Assembly: GCF_018143015.1 (NCBI RefSeq) | Contig: NC_054746.1 | Coordinates: forward strand, 11,213,532 to 11,277,531 | DNA from: Lytechinus variegatus | Lineage: Eukaryota > Echinodermata > Echinoidea > Temnopleuroida > Toxopneustidae | Direction of reading: 5' to 3' | Length of the DNA stretch: 64,000 nucleotides | Shown: piece by piece, positions 54,810 to 64,000 of the stretch | How positions within the stretch are numbered: position 1 is the first letter of the stretch | Layout of the letters: every line of letters starts with the position of its first letter | Notes under the pieces: model-generated | Database searches by the model: none | What the model was told of the DNA's origin: nothing | Seen by the model: only the letters and a program-made list of their open reading frames with translations | Translations under genes and position numbers: made by a program

Positions 54810-56483
54810 TCAATTTTAAAATGATAATACACATTTCTCATACATAACTGCTTTGCTTTCATTAAAATACACAAATATATATCAAGGTACAAATATAACA
54901 GAAATGATAAAAGCAAATAAACAGTCGCATATGCACTGTTGCGATTTGATTGACATTCACTTTTAAAAAGTTCATAGAAAGTGGTAGCAAAATGGGGTTT
55001 CTTTGTATGAGATTCTCAATATTTACTTTTTGTAAAAAGTAGAAAATAATCCATCCCTGGTAAAATGGCAACAAAAAAAATCACAATTACAACAAATCAA
55101 TGGAAAAAGGCAGTTGATGGTATTTACATAATAGTAGTCTTGTAAAAATGCCTATTGTAAAATCTGATTCATCTCATTATTAAACTATCTTCTTCTTGAA
55201 AGAAAAGTAATACAATAAAGAATCTGCCAAGTGTTATAAATACTACATGGGATAACCCCTCTAAAGTCATGCTAATAAATTTGGGAAGCATAATAAATTT
55301 GTTTTGTTCGATGGAGAAATTCCATATCAGCTATTAAATCATATTGAAGTTTGGTGAAAGCATTTTTTTTCATGATTATTAAGATTGCATAGAGATATCT
55401 CATACGCATGGTAAAGTGACATCACAAGTTAAAGTTCACTACCACTTAATGACCTATGTTTCCTAATCAACACAAATTCAATAGGATAGGGACCATCATG
55501 TAATTACAAGGCATTCGTGAAAATGATGCCTACATGAATTAAGAATGCAAGCACAAAACAGATATCCACTCCGTTAAAGTAACTAATTGCAAATAAAACA
55601 AAGTCATATGGATATTGATTTACAATTAGGTGGCTATTGCAACAATGTTCATGATTACTACACATTTCACAACCACCTTATAAAATGCAAGAAAATTTGT
55701 GGATGAAAATTTGGCACTTATTAAATTCAAAAATAAATTCATTAAAAACAAAAACAAATTCATTAAAAAGGGCTTCATTTATACTGTAGTAAATAAGGGC
55801 ACTGCAATTATTAATCTGAATATGCTTCGTTAATGTAGAAATGAATAGCATTCACAAGAATATTCAGCAAATTTTAAAATAAATCCATCCATACAGTCAT
55901 AGCTTGCTTGCTATTTGAAAATTTAAAATAACAAAACTTTAAATCAATTAATTTTTGAAATGATGCTTTGGCTAAAAGAACAAAGGAACAAAGGGTGCCA
56001 CTCAGAAAACACAAAAATTAGGTGGAATAAAATCATAGCGACGGGAAGTTTAGAGCGTTTTACCAAACAGTATAAATATGTTTTTTGTAATTAGAAAATA
56101 TAGTTTGTTTCTATGGTTATGGGGATTAGATTACATCTAGCAAGTCCTTGCCACCTTTTCTGTTAAGAAAACAGATTACAGAAGAAAACTTATTAGAGAT
56201 GGAATCCATGTAACTCCTACACCATGTAACGTTAACGAGATACAATAAATTGTTACAGTTGAATGTATCTCAAGTCTATGGCAAACTACATACAAAAGTT
56301 AAGATTGATATTTGTAAAAATTCATTACATCTTTTTATGTCACACCACATTGTTTTGCACTTAAATATTTGGAATTTAGGAGGCGCCAATTATCTCATTG
56401 CCTATTCAATAGTGCACCATATATTACCCCAGCTTTAGCTCAAGCTGCTGAAGGCGCTTGATGCATTAAAAAAATTAATCCTG

Positions 56484-56560
56484 CCAGGTAACCATTCGAA
56501 CCCACAACCCTCCGATTGTAAGCCGAGGGTCGCAACCACTAGACCACGACACCCCCACCC
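56484..56560 (-). mobile_element. tRNA-like SINE head
   Basis: The minus strand has A-box TGGTCTAGTGG (56546-56536) and B-box GGTTCGAATGG (56502-56492) at tRNA-like spacing. The acceptor and T stems do not pair, so it is not a functional tRNA. Confidence 0.65.
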
Positions 56561-59099
56561 AGACCACTTTGTATCTTTTGTTTATAAAGAACATTATTTA
56601 TTTTATTTTCATTATTCCTTCATAAGGCCTTAGGAGAGGGTTGCTATAAAATGAAGAGAAACTATGAAACTGCCTATATATATTTATTATCAGTGATGCT
56701 TGGACAATGAACATAATCATACAAGTGAGAATTACATCAATCAAAATACATTTAGACATACACATGGAGTCCTATACGTTCACTTCTGAAAAAAATATTT
56801 CAAGACACTTCTTACAATAATATTTCATAAAATATACTCATTCATAGCATTAAAATTTCTTCTCTGTGTAGACTCTGTAGACAATTTTGACAAAACAAGA
56901 TTGCATTTTCTTTCTTTTTTTCTCTCTATTACTTTGTACATCGATAAAACGTGTTGTGCTTTAATTCGATACCAACATCGGCTGTGCTGTTTTGATACTA
57001 GTACTTAATAGTCAACACAGACACAGCATAAAGCACATGAAATATCTAGTAGATTCTAAAAGCATAATTGTTCTCTCCACAAACACATATTTCAATAGAA
57101 AAATAAGAAAAGCCATTCCATAAATGATATCTTAGATCATATATTTCAAAATTTATGTAAAAATAAAAAAGAATAAGAACAGTATCACATTCCGCACGCT
57201 CCAACCCATGCCTCTCCAAAATTTTAAAGAACATTGTAATCCACACACTTAATTGGTCATTTAAATATTGCACAATACTACACATTGGTCAGCCAAAAAA
57301 AATCTCTCTCCACTTCCCAATGTTCATCCGATTCCACACGTTATACTAATAACTATCTATGTACAATTTACATGAAAACATAGGAATAAGAGTAAGTCAA
57401 AATAACACACACTCATGCTGTAAAATTTTCCATAGGCCACTTTCTGATAGTTCAATTTTTTATATATATATAGAAAATTTTGAACTGCAAAAGTGCACAC
57501 ATCTGTAGAGTTTAAAATAAATGTGATCTTGGTGACATGTTAATATCTGAAGCCACTTGTCATACATGTTTTGTGTATTTATAAAGATATTCCCATAACA
57601 ATCATCAAAACCCTTCCTGACTCTCCTGCATACTGCATATACATATATATCTCCATCTTCCCTGAGCATGCCTTACATCATATCTCTGACTTTGCCTTCC
57701 TGAAATTAATTTGGAAAACAAAACATGTGAGAATAGATCTGTAGATTGAAAACAAACAACAAAACTTTTCAACATCCAATATTTTATTCTACTCCCCCAT
57801 ATCCCTATTCTTCTGTCAACAGAAAAAGAATACCGGTACGTAATTCATCGAGATTTGAGAATGTAGAAAGAAGCAAAAAATGAAAGGGAAAGAGTATAAA
57901 TCATCTGTATTACAAAATGAATTTCAGTGAAATTAACAAAACTTAAAAATACTGGCACTCCAACTATTCCCATCACACTTTAGATCCTAGTGCAACTTAT
58001 AAATATCATTACAGCCCCCCCCCCCTTCTGGAAAAAAAATATAAAAAAACCAATAAAATGAGGAAAATGGGGCATCTGTATAATTCAAGTGGTTCAGAAT
58101 AGATAAACAAAAATAATCTTGAACATATTAACATGTTTTTTTTACAGTTTGCTCATATGTATACACCACATCTTGTAGTTTTTTGCTTGAACTGAAATAA
58201 CGTTAGATTTGCAACATTACTTCTGTGAAATGTCTAACTGGTTAAAAAAAGATACTGTTATTCACATGTGCCGGACAAGGAGTAACTATTCTGCACATGC
58301 CCATAACAGAGTTTTTGCCACGATAACTGCACCATGAACTTATAGCTGTCAAATTAGAAGAAGTGACACTACTTTAATATCATTCATTGGTGCTCAACTC
58401 TGTGAAATTTTGTTCAGTCTGTCTACCATCTACGTTTCTATAAAATACCTCAAATTAAAATTTCATTTCAGAATCAGCAAAGAATGTTTTAAGTACAATG
58501 CCGTTGAGATTTTTAAAATTTGTCAGTGCTTTGTGACAACACCATGTTACATTTAAATAAGACACAAACAGTGCACTCAGTACTATTCACCATAGCCCAA
58601 GCATGTAAAAAGCTCTCAAAATAGGGAAATGGTATGTGAAAAGAAATCTGACACTTTGAATAGAAGAAAAATTAAGCAAAATCCTAATTGGCGATATAAG
58701 ATATATGCTTTGAATTTGGCATGTTGTGAGCATGTGGAATTACTGATATTGTACATACACTATATATTGAATGAAAATATCTCACTTAATAGAAGTATAC
58801 TATGCTTCTCCGTAAATATATTTCTTGTAGTGATTTATTATACCCTTAATCATGGATAATTCTCTTTCAAACAGGCACTTTCAATTATTTATATTTTTTT
58901 AGAGCAACTTTGATGCTTTCAGCTACTAGGATTGATATAGAAGTTGATATCTAAAAAAATGCAGGTTAAAACGAATTGAATCCAAGGCTGGTAGCTTGGA
59001 TATACATGACCACTAGGGCCCCATAACATAGAGTTATGTGATCGATCGCAAGGTTGATTTTACGATCAACCATACACAACAATCAATGTAATCGTACGT

Positions 59100-59480
59100 A
59101 GAAATCAGCCTTTCAATTAATCACTAAACTTAATGTTAAAGAGCCCAGGACATCTCACTTTCGTGGACCTTGGACCTAGTCTATCACATAGTACCTGGAC
59201 CCGTTGATTTATGATGATATTATTGGCTCTACAAGCAGATGGTCTACTTCTTGGATCGTCTAATATTGCATGAGCTTCAAACCTATTTGGTCTACTATCA
59301 ATTGGTCTAATTGCCATTTGGTCTAACCGTCACTTGGGCTGAATGTAAATAATTGCCATAAATTTGATTAACAGCTCAGCTAATCATATAGACTTAGTGG
59401 TGTTAGACCAAGTGCATGATAGATGAAACGGGTGCAGCCCAACTGGGCCAAATGGCAATTAGTCCAAATGGTAAGTAGAC
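59100..59480. repeat. Degenerate TTGGTCTA/TAGACCAA repeats
   Basis: CATTTGGTCTAAC, CAATTGGTCTAATTG, CTATTTGGTCTAC and inverse forms (TTAGACCAAGTG, CCAAATGGCAATTAG) recur at irregular spacing in both orientations. Confidence 0.65.
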
Positions 59481-59654
59481 AAGTTGGCTGTAAAAGAACG
59501 AGCTTTAGACCACATGGGACGAGACCGAATGAAAGGAAACAAAGTGGGTGTTGACCCTATTACTTTTTACATACAGTTTACTACTCACTGAATAAAGAGA
59601 GTTGAACAGCTAATCTTTCATCAGATATGAGAGTTATCTTCTTTCAACACAATC

Positions 59655-59990
59655 TCAGGCCTGCCAACATTTAAAAATGAAAGAAAGGGAGTCATGTTCG
59701 CACGCCGCAGATTTTTCTGCTCGATGTCAGTGTGTCTCCCTCACTTTCTTTTAATTAAGACATGTTTAGCATTCTTCTATTTTAACATTGAGAAATTTTT
59801 TAGTGCTGATAAACTGTATTACTCTTTACACCAAATACACACAACCATTGCAAACCACACAACTACATACATTGGCTGGTTTCAATGGAAAAAAAGGAGT
59901 GCTGCTCCTTTGGTTGATAACAAATCTTTAAAACGGGTAACTCCTGGGAGAAAAAAAGGGTTGTTGGCAGGCCTGCAATCTCGCTGTAAG
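59655..59990. mobile_element. Inverted-end element (GGCCTGCCAAC type)
   Basis: Begins AGGCCTGCCAACATTTAAAA and ends GGGTTGTTGGCAGGCCTGC, with GAAAGAAAGGGAG and CTCCCTCACTTTC inside. A 101-codon ORF within it has no recognisable motif. Confidence 0.65.
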
Positions 59991-61323
59991 GGGGCTTAAT
60001 ACTGATATGTGTAGCAAAATACTGTAAGACATTGTAATGGTTATAGAAAGTCATCCACATGACGACAGAAAACTTCAAAATTACATTGAAAATCTCTAAG
60101 AATGTTCTTGTAAAAATAACATTTTACAATCGAGATATTAGGATTTCAGCAGCTAAAAGTTGTCAGGGAAAATCACTTTTGATTAAATGATCCATGGGAC
60201 TTGTCAAATTCGTGTACAAAAGTACTTTTTTACAATAATAGATTTATTAAATCAAATAAAGGTTGAAAAATTGGGATAGCTAAATTGATTTGAATTACCT
60301 TGAATAGCAATTGTTTCTATTATTGTCTCAGGGATTTTTTGTCCTTTTGATTCAAATAATTTTTTTATTGCAGTATTTTATTATTCATCATGAATACCGA
60401 CATTCCCGAAAACCAACAGTACATGTTATCATTGGGAACTTTTAATTTGTTGAAAGAATGGAAGATATTTCACTTTTTGGGGGGATACTCAGAAAATTCC
60501 AGGCTGCCCCCATGCTATTGGACTCCAAATAGTCCATTATTTATGCCACAGCCTCCCAGTGTGGAAATTCAATTAAATTCAAATTCAATTCAATTTATTT
60601 ATTTTGATAAACTCCTTTGGAGAAAACCTCCATGTTAGTTATCATTTCATAAACAAATTTTCTATTTCATTCCATTGCACTTAAATCTAGTTTGGCAAAG
60701 TCTTGGTCTATTATATTACTCAATCTACATACCCCATACCATCTCCATCAGGTTCAGTTAGTACTTTCACCAACATTTCTTTTGAAATTTAGTCAAATTA
60801 CAAAACTTAGGATTCAGGATTATTATCTTTTTTTTAATCATTATTCTCTCTTCCTTACAGAATCTATTTCACCCATCTCAATAAGAATAAGGAGAAATAT
60901 ATTTCTTACAATTTTCATAGGGAAAGCAAAATTTAGTGATGAAATCCATACTGAATAGATGCCTACATGAAATTATATCATAAAAGTTCATTCTATTTGG
61001 CTGTGAATTCCCTTTAACTCCTTTCCTAATGCCGAGTGATTCCGACCAATACAAGTTCCAAGATTCAAAGACTGAAACAAACAGGAGGAAAACTATATTT
61101 TACACAGTATATCTTAATAGATCCTAATCTTCATGCCCAGTACACATGAAATTATGAGGAAACATTCTCATTTTTTCATCGAGTTTCATCACGTTAACAG
61201 CTGCTACAACACGAGACCTCCTGGTATCGAGTTAATTTCTTCACACACGTTCATCAAAATCCACTTCTAACATTCAGTCTGAATCTCCACCAACTCCTGT
61301 CATGTCCTTGAGCAAAGTCGACT

Positions 61324-61588
61324 TCAGTTCGACATGTCATCATCCTCTTCGTCCTCAGTGGACAACATCTCATCATCGTCTTCCATTCCGTCATCGTCCA
61401 TGCCTTCTTCCTCATCGTCCTCCTCCTCCTCGTCCTCTTCACTACTGGAGCAACTCCTGCTGTCATGTTCCATGTAGTGGTTGAACATCTGCTGTTCCTT
61501 CCCTCCACCGTACCCCATCCGGTCCTTCTTATCAGCTGCATGATGGCTTCTCATGTGGACGTTCCGGCTCTTTACCTTGTCAAAAGTT
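61324..61588 (-). CDS. Zinc-finger gene last coding exon (half finger, acidic tail, stop)
   Basis: Acceptor GATCCCAG, then TFDKVKSRNVHMRSHH, a Lys/Gly/Gln linker, a Ser run and about 50 residues rich in Glu/Asp, ending MSN with TGA at 61326-61324. The two His are spaced as in a C2H2 finger, but the Cys pair is absent from the preceding exon. Confidence 0.78.
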
Positions 61589-62455
61589 CTGGGATCATGG
61601 CAAAGAATTAGAAAATTATAACACTAATCATAAACATCACTTGTGGTAACAAACTGAAAATAGTTTTGAACTGGGTCCAATAAGGTTACCACCCAGGTGA
61701 TTGTACTTATTACAATTACAAAAATAAAAGCTTGAAAGTTAAGTACAACTTTAAGCATGACTGGAACAAGTTCCCCGCCACTACCATTCCACAGAGAGCA
61801 AGACCTCTGAAAGACTGCTGTAAGACCATGCAACTTCCTTGATCTTTCAAAGATCTCTGAGGTCTTTCACGATTCCTGATGGATCTTTCAGTGGTCTTCA
61901 CCTTCTCCATGAGCTCCAAAACTTTCTGAAACAGTTTAACAGTCTTTCAGAGGTCTTACAGGAAATTGATCTTTTTATGGTCTTTCAGTGGTTTTTCAAT
62001 AAACCTTCACAGTTCTTATCAGTCTTTCCATTATTTTTGCAGAGATCACTGTAAGACTTGTGAGAGATCATCGAAAGATCTTTGAAAGATCTTTGAAAGA
62101 CCTGGCAAGTCCATGGAAAGAATTCTGAAAGATCCACTTGTTGCATGAAAGATCTCTATAGGACTAGTCTAAGCCCAATAAGACAAGAAGTACCAATCAC
62201 TTTTTCAGAGTTCTTTGAGGGGTCTTTCTGAGCCATTCCACAGAGATGACAAATTAAAGTGATCTTGGAGACTGCTGTAAGATCTTGTCAATTTTTGGTC
62301 TTTGAAAGGTCTCCTTTTAAAGGCTCACCAGTCAAATGTTAAGTCGCTTGTAATGAACAGCTTTAAAAACACTGCCAGATTATGCAAAACATGTTAGATA
62401 CAATTTTACCCCATTAAAGTCAAAGGATCCAGCCTTGGCAAAGTTACAATATATA

Positions 62456-62504
<49 letters not shown>

Positions 62505-63694
62505 TAAGTCCCAGCAGATTTTCTTTGATATGATTCAAAACATACATGTATGTACAAACGTTTGTAACCTAGGCTCTTGACTTACCTATGGCGCATCTTG
62601 CCGGGATATCTAGAATGGTGATCATCCTCACTGGTCATACCATCATCGTCATCATCGTCGCGTTCGTTCTCACTCAGCTCCCTCGATGATCCCTCATCAC
62701 TCTCCTCTTCCTCCTCCTCATCCTCTTCTTCTTCGTTTGACATTTCATCCGATGACGTCTCAGGGGGCATCTGCTTCGTGTTCTGACCGACCCCGCCCCC
62801 TCCGCGGTACGAGGACGACGTTGATGAGGCAGAAGAGGAGGTGGTCGTTCTCGAATTGTTGGTTGAGGCGTTGGATGTAGCTGCGTTGGGTTTGTAGCTG
62901 CCCCCATGTACCCGTATATGTCCATTCAAAGCTTGCCGTGACTTGAAGGACTGTTGAATATCCATGGTGAAAAAGAAAGAAAACATTTGCTACTCAGTAA
63001 AAAAAAAATCAAAGTCAATGAGCTCTACCTAAGATTGTAGTGTTATCTTTGAGTAATGTCAACGTGCAATTGCTTTTAGAATATTTCAGCTAGCAATAAC
63101 CATTCCTGTTGTATTTGAGAGTTGATGTTGAACAAAACTGATACCTTTGTAGCTTTCAACACAACAGTATTATGATCGTCCACTTCTAAATATATAAGCA
63201 AAAAGAAAATAACCATATCAACCTGCATATGGAACAACTCATATTCTGTTCCTTTCCAAAGAAAAGTTGTGTATATTTCCTGTAAAAGAACTATGACATT
63301 GATGGATTTTCTCATTGAGATTGATAGGATAAAACACAAGCAAGTATTTCAGAAAACAAAGAAATTTTCACAGAATAATTTACTCTCAGCCAATTAGATG
63401 CAAGGATTTTGGTAGCTTATAACGAATGATCAAACAAACAACTTTTTGTTTCTTGAAATGTTTCAAAGGTTTATCAATGAGATCAGAAAAGGGGCTACTC
63501 ACCGCATCACAGTGTGGATAATTGCAGACAAATGATCCTTGCTGGGCAGCAGGTTTGTCCTCCTGATTAGTAGTAGAGGAAGGTTTCACACTATTATTGT
63601 TCTTGGGGTTAGACGACCCGCCCCTATAGTACTTATCATGCCGGTACTCTTTGAGAGGCACGTAATCTAGGAAGGTCTCACCGGGATATAGGTC
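61324..63694 (-). CDS. C2H2 zinc-finger protein, C-terminal three exons (TRERF1/ZNF541-like); 5' part outside window
   Basis: Minus-strand exons 63694-63503 (192 nt), 62950-62586 (365 nt) and 61588-61324 (265 nt) join in one frame for 273 residues plus stop. A C2H2 finger is split by the first intron: CNYPHCDA ends one exon and SFKSRQALNGHIRVHGG begins the next, giving C-x4-C and H-x3-H. The ALNGH-R-HGG form resembles fingers of the TRERF1/ZNF541 group of SANT-containing corepressor subunits. Ser/Thr/Asn-rich and Glu/Asp-rich stretches follow, then FDKVKSRNVHMRSHH, which looks like the second half of another finger but has no Cys pair before it, then a long acidic tail ending MSN. The protein is presumably nuclear. 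No ELM2 or SANT domain is visible here, so the family name is tentative; the exon structure is more secure. Confidence 0.75.
61780..62335. repeat. Degenerate GATCTTTCA/TGAAAGATC repeats in the zinc-finger gene intron
   Basis: GTCTTTCA, GATCTTTCA, AGGTCTTAC and their reverse complements recur more than twenty times. CCATTCCACAGAGA occurs twice (about 61786 and 62233). Confidence 0.75.
62456..62502. repeat. (AT)n microsatellite
   Basis: An almost uninterrupted AT dinucleotide run in the intron upstream of the last zinc-finger exon. Confidence 0.95.
62586..62950 (-). CDS. Zinc-finger gene exon (second half of finger, acidic stretch)
   Basis: Acceptor ATTCAACAG, then SFKSRQALNGHIRVHGGSYK, a Thr/Ser/Asn-rich stretch, a Gly-rich run, two acidic runs (Glu then Asp) and a basic end KMRHR. 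Donor GTAAGT at 62585, phase 2. Confidence 0.8.
63503..63694 (-). CDS. Zinc-finger gene exon (first half of C2H2 finger)
   Basis: The acceptor is pyrimidine-rich and ends GCACAG. The exon reads DLYPGETFLDYVPLKEYRHD, a Ser/Asn/Lys-rich linker, then SFVCNYPHCDA. Donor GTGAGT, phase 0. It continues upstream of any local Met, so it is an internal exon. Confidence 0.8.
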
Positions 63695-64000
63695 CTGTGC
63701 GCGGAAGAGATTGGAAAGACAGAGGGGTGGGGGAGAAGAAAGGGGTCACCCCGTGAGGGAAAATGCATTGGTTAGTAAAGTGAAAATAGAAATGGCACCA
63801 CAAAGAGAGTAGGATTGCACTTCAAAAGCTAATGAATAGTAAGCTCTGCATGAATTAATGAATATTCTACATATTTTAAATGCCACCGCACAATAATAGA
63901 ATATTTTTAGAAATCACAATTTGGAACAATTGCAAGCATTTATTCTGGAGTAAAATTAAAATTTGTTACAAATTGTAGCCTTTCGTACTATTGCTGTGAC

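Larger units (their letters stand above)
54800..61323 (-). other. Probable long 3' UTR of the zinc-finger gene
   Basis: This 6.5-kb stretch holds no convincing coding exon on either strand. It is AT-rich with embedded repeats (SINE near 56490, TTGGTCTA-type repeats near 59100-59480, a MITE at 59655-59990). On the minus strand it ends with overlapping AATAAA signals (54800-54809) followed by a T/G-rich stretch. That supports a minus-strand 3' end here, but continuous transcription from the zinc-finger stop is an inference. Confidence 0.4.

Noticed and set aside
56484..56560. Functional tRNA gene on the minus strand
   Set aside because: A- and B-box are good, but acceptor and T stems do not pair and the sequence runs into unrelated DNA; treated as a SINE head.
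62225..62260. CHLCG-coding stretch on the minus strand that could supply the missing Cys pair of the half finger
   Set aside because: It lies inside the GATCTTTCA repeat field, its CCATTCCACAGAGA part recurs at about 61786, and no matching splice sites or open frame are present.
1..64000. CRISPR arrays, prokaryotic operons, ribosome binding sites, rRNA genes
   Set aside because: The DNA is clearly animal nuclear sequence with spliced genes; none of these signals is present.

Overview
This is a eukaryotic, AT-rich, intron-rich window packed with repeats. Its spliced genes are animal genes, including an axonemal dynein light chain. The repeat content (many foldback MITEs, Jockey-like and CR1/L2-like LINE pieces, tRNA-derived SINEs, G-run elements) suggests a marine invertebrate deuterostome, most likely a sea urchin or other echinoderm. 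The organism is an inference; the gene identities are not. There are no operons, bacterial genes or CRISPR arrays.

Three protein-coding genes can be read. (1) MRPS10, mitochondrial small-subunit ribosomal protein S10, on the minus strand, in eight coding exons from 42291 down to 22259 (251 aa, every splice phase agreeing). (2) DNAL1, axonemal dynein light chain 1 (LC1), on the plus strand, in nine coding exons from 42604 to 49686 (203 aa). The two are head to head, with only 312 bp between start codons, which points to a shared promoter. (3) The last three coding exons (63694 down to 61324) of a minus-strand C2H2 zinc-finger gene with long acidic tracts, resembling the TRERF1/ZNF541 group; its 5' part lies beyond the right edge.

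Layout. 1-8760: intergenic; G-run elements, a tandem array with a GCGAGCGCGAAGCGCGAGC core, a decayed CR1/L2-like LINE split by a foldback MITE, large palindromes and one unassigned ORF (8140-8577). 8769-17760: an approximately 9-kb unit with inverted arms carrying repeated RFX X-box-like palindromes, whose core holds a Jockey-like LINE with its 3' part inverted. 17760-22258: intergenic MITEs and the likely MRPS10 3' UTR. 22259-42291: MRPS10 with large repeat-filled introns; intron 1 (9.1 kb) holds a satellite-like array, a LINE fragment and a 1.38-kb two-tier inverted-repeat transposon. 42292-42603: putative bidirectional promoter. 42604-51380: DNAL1 and its 3' UTR. 51380-54790: intergenic repeats. 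54800-61323: probable very long 3' UTR of the zinc-finger gene. 61324-64000: its 3' coding exons.

MRPS10 serves mitochondrial translation and DNAL1 regulates the motor of motile cilia, so the divergent pair may couple energy supply to ciliary demand; that is speculation. The most unusual DNA is the X-box-like motif array in the 9-kb inverted-arm unit and the X-box-like halves inside a MITE in DNAL1 intron 1.
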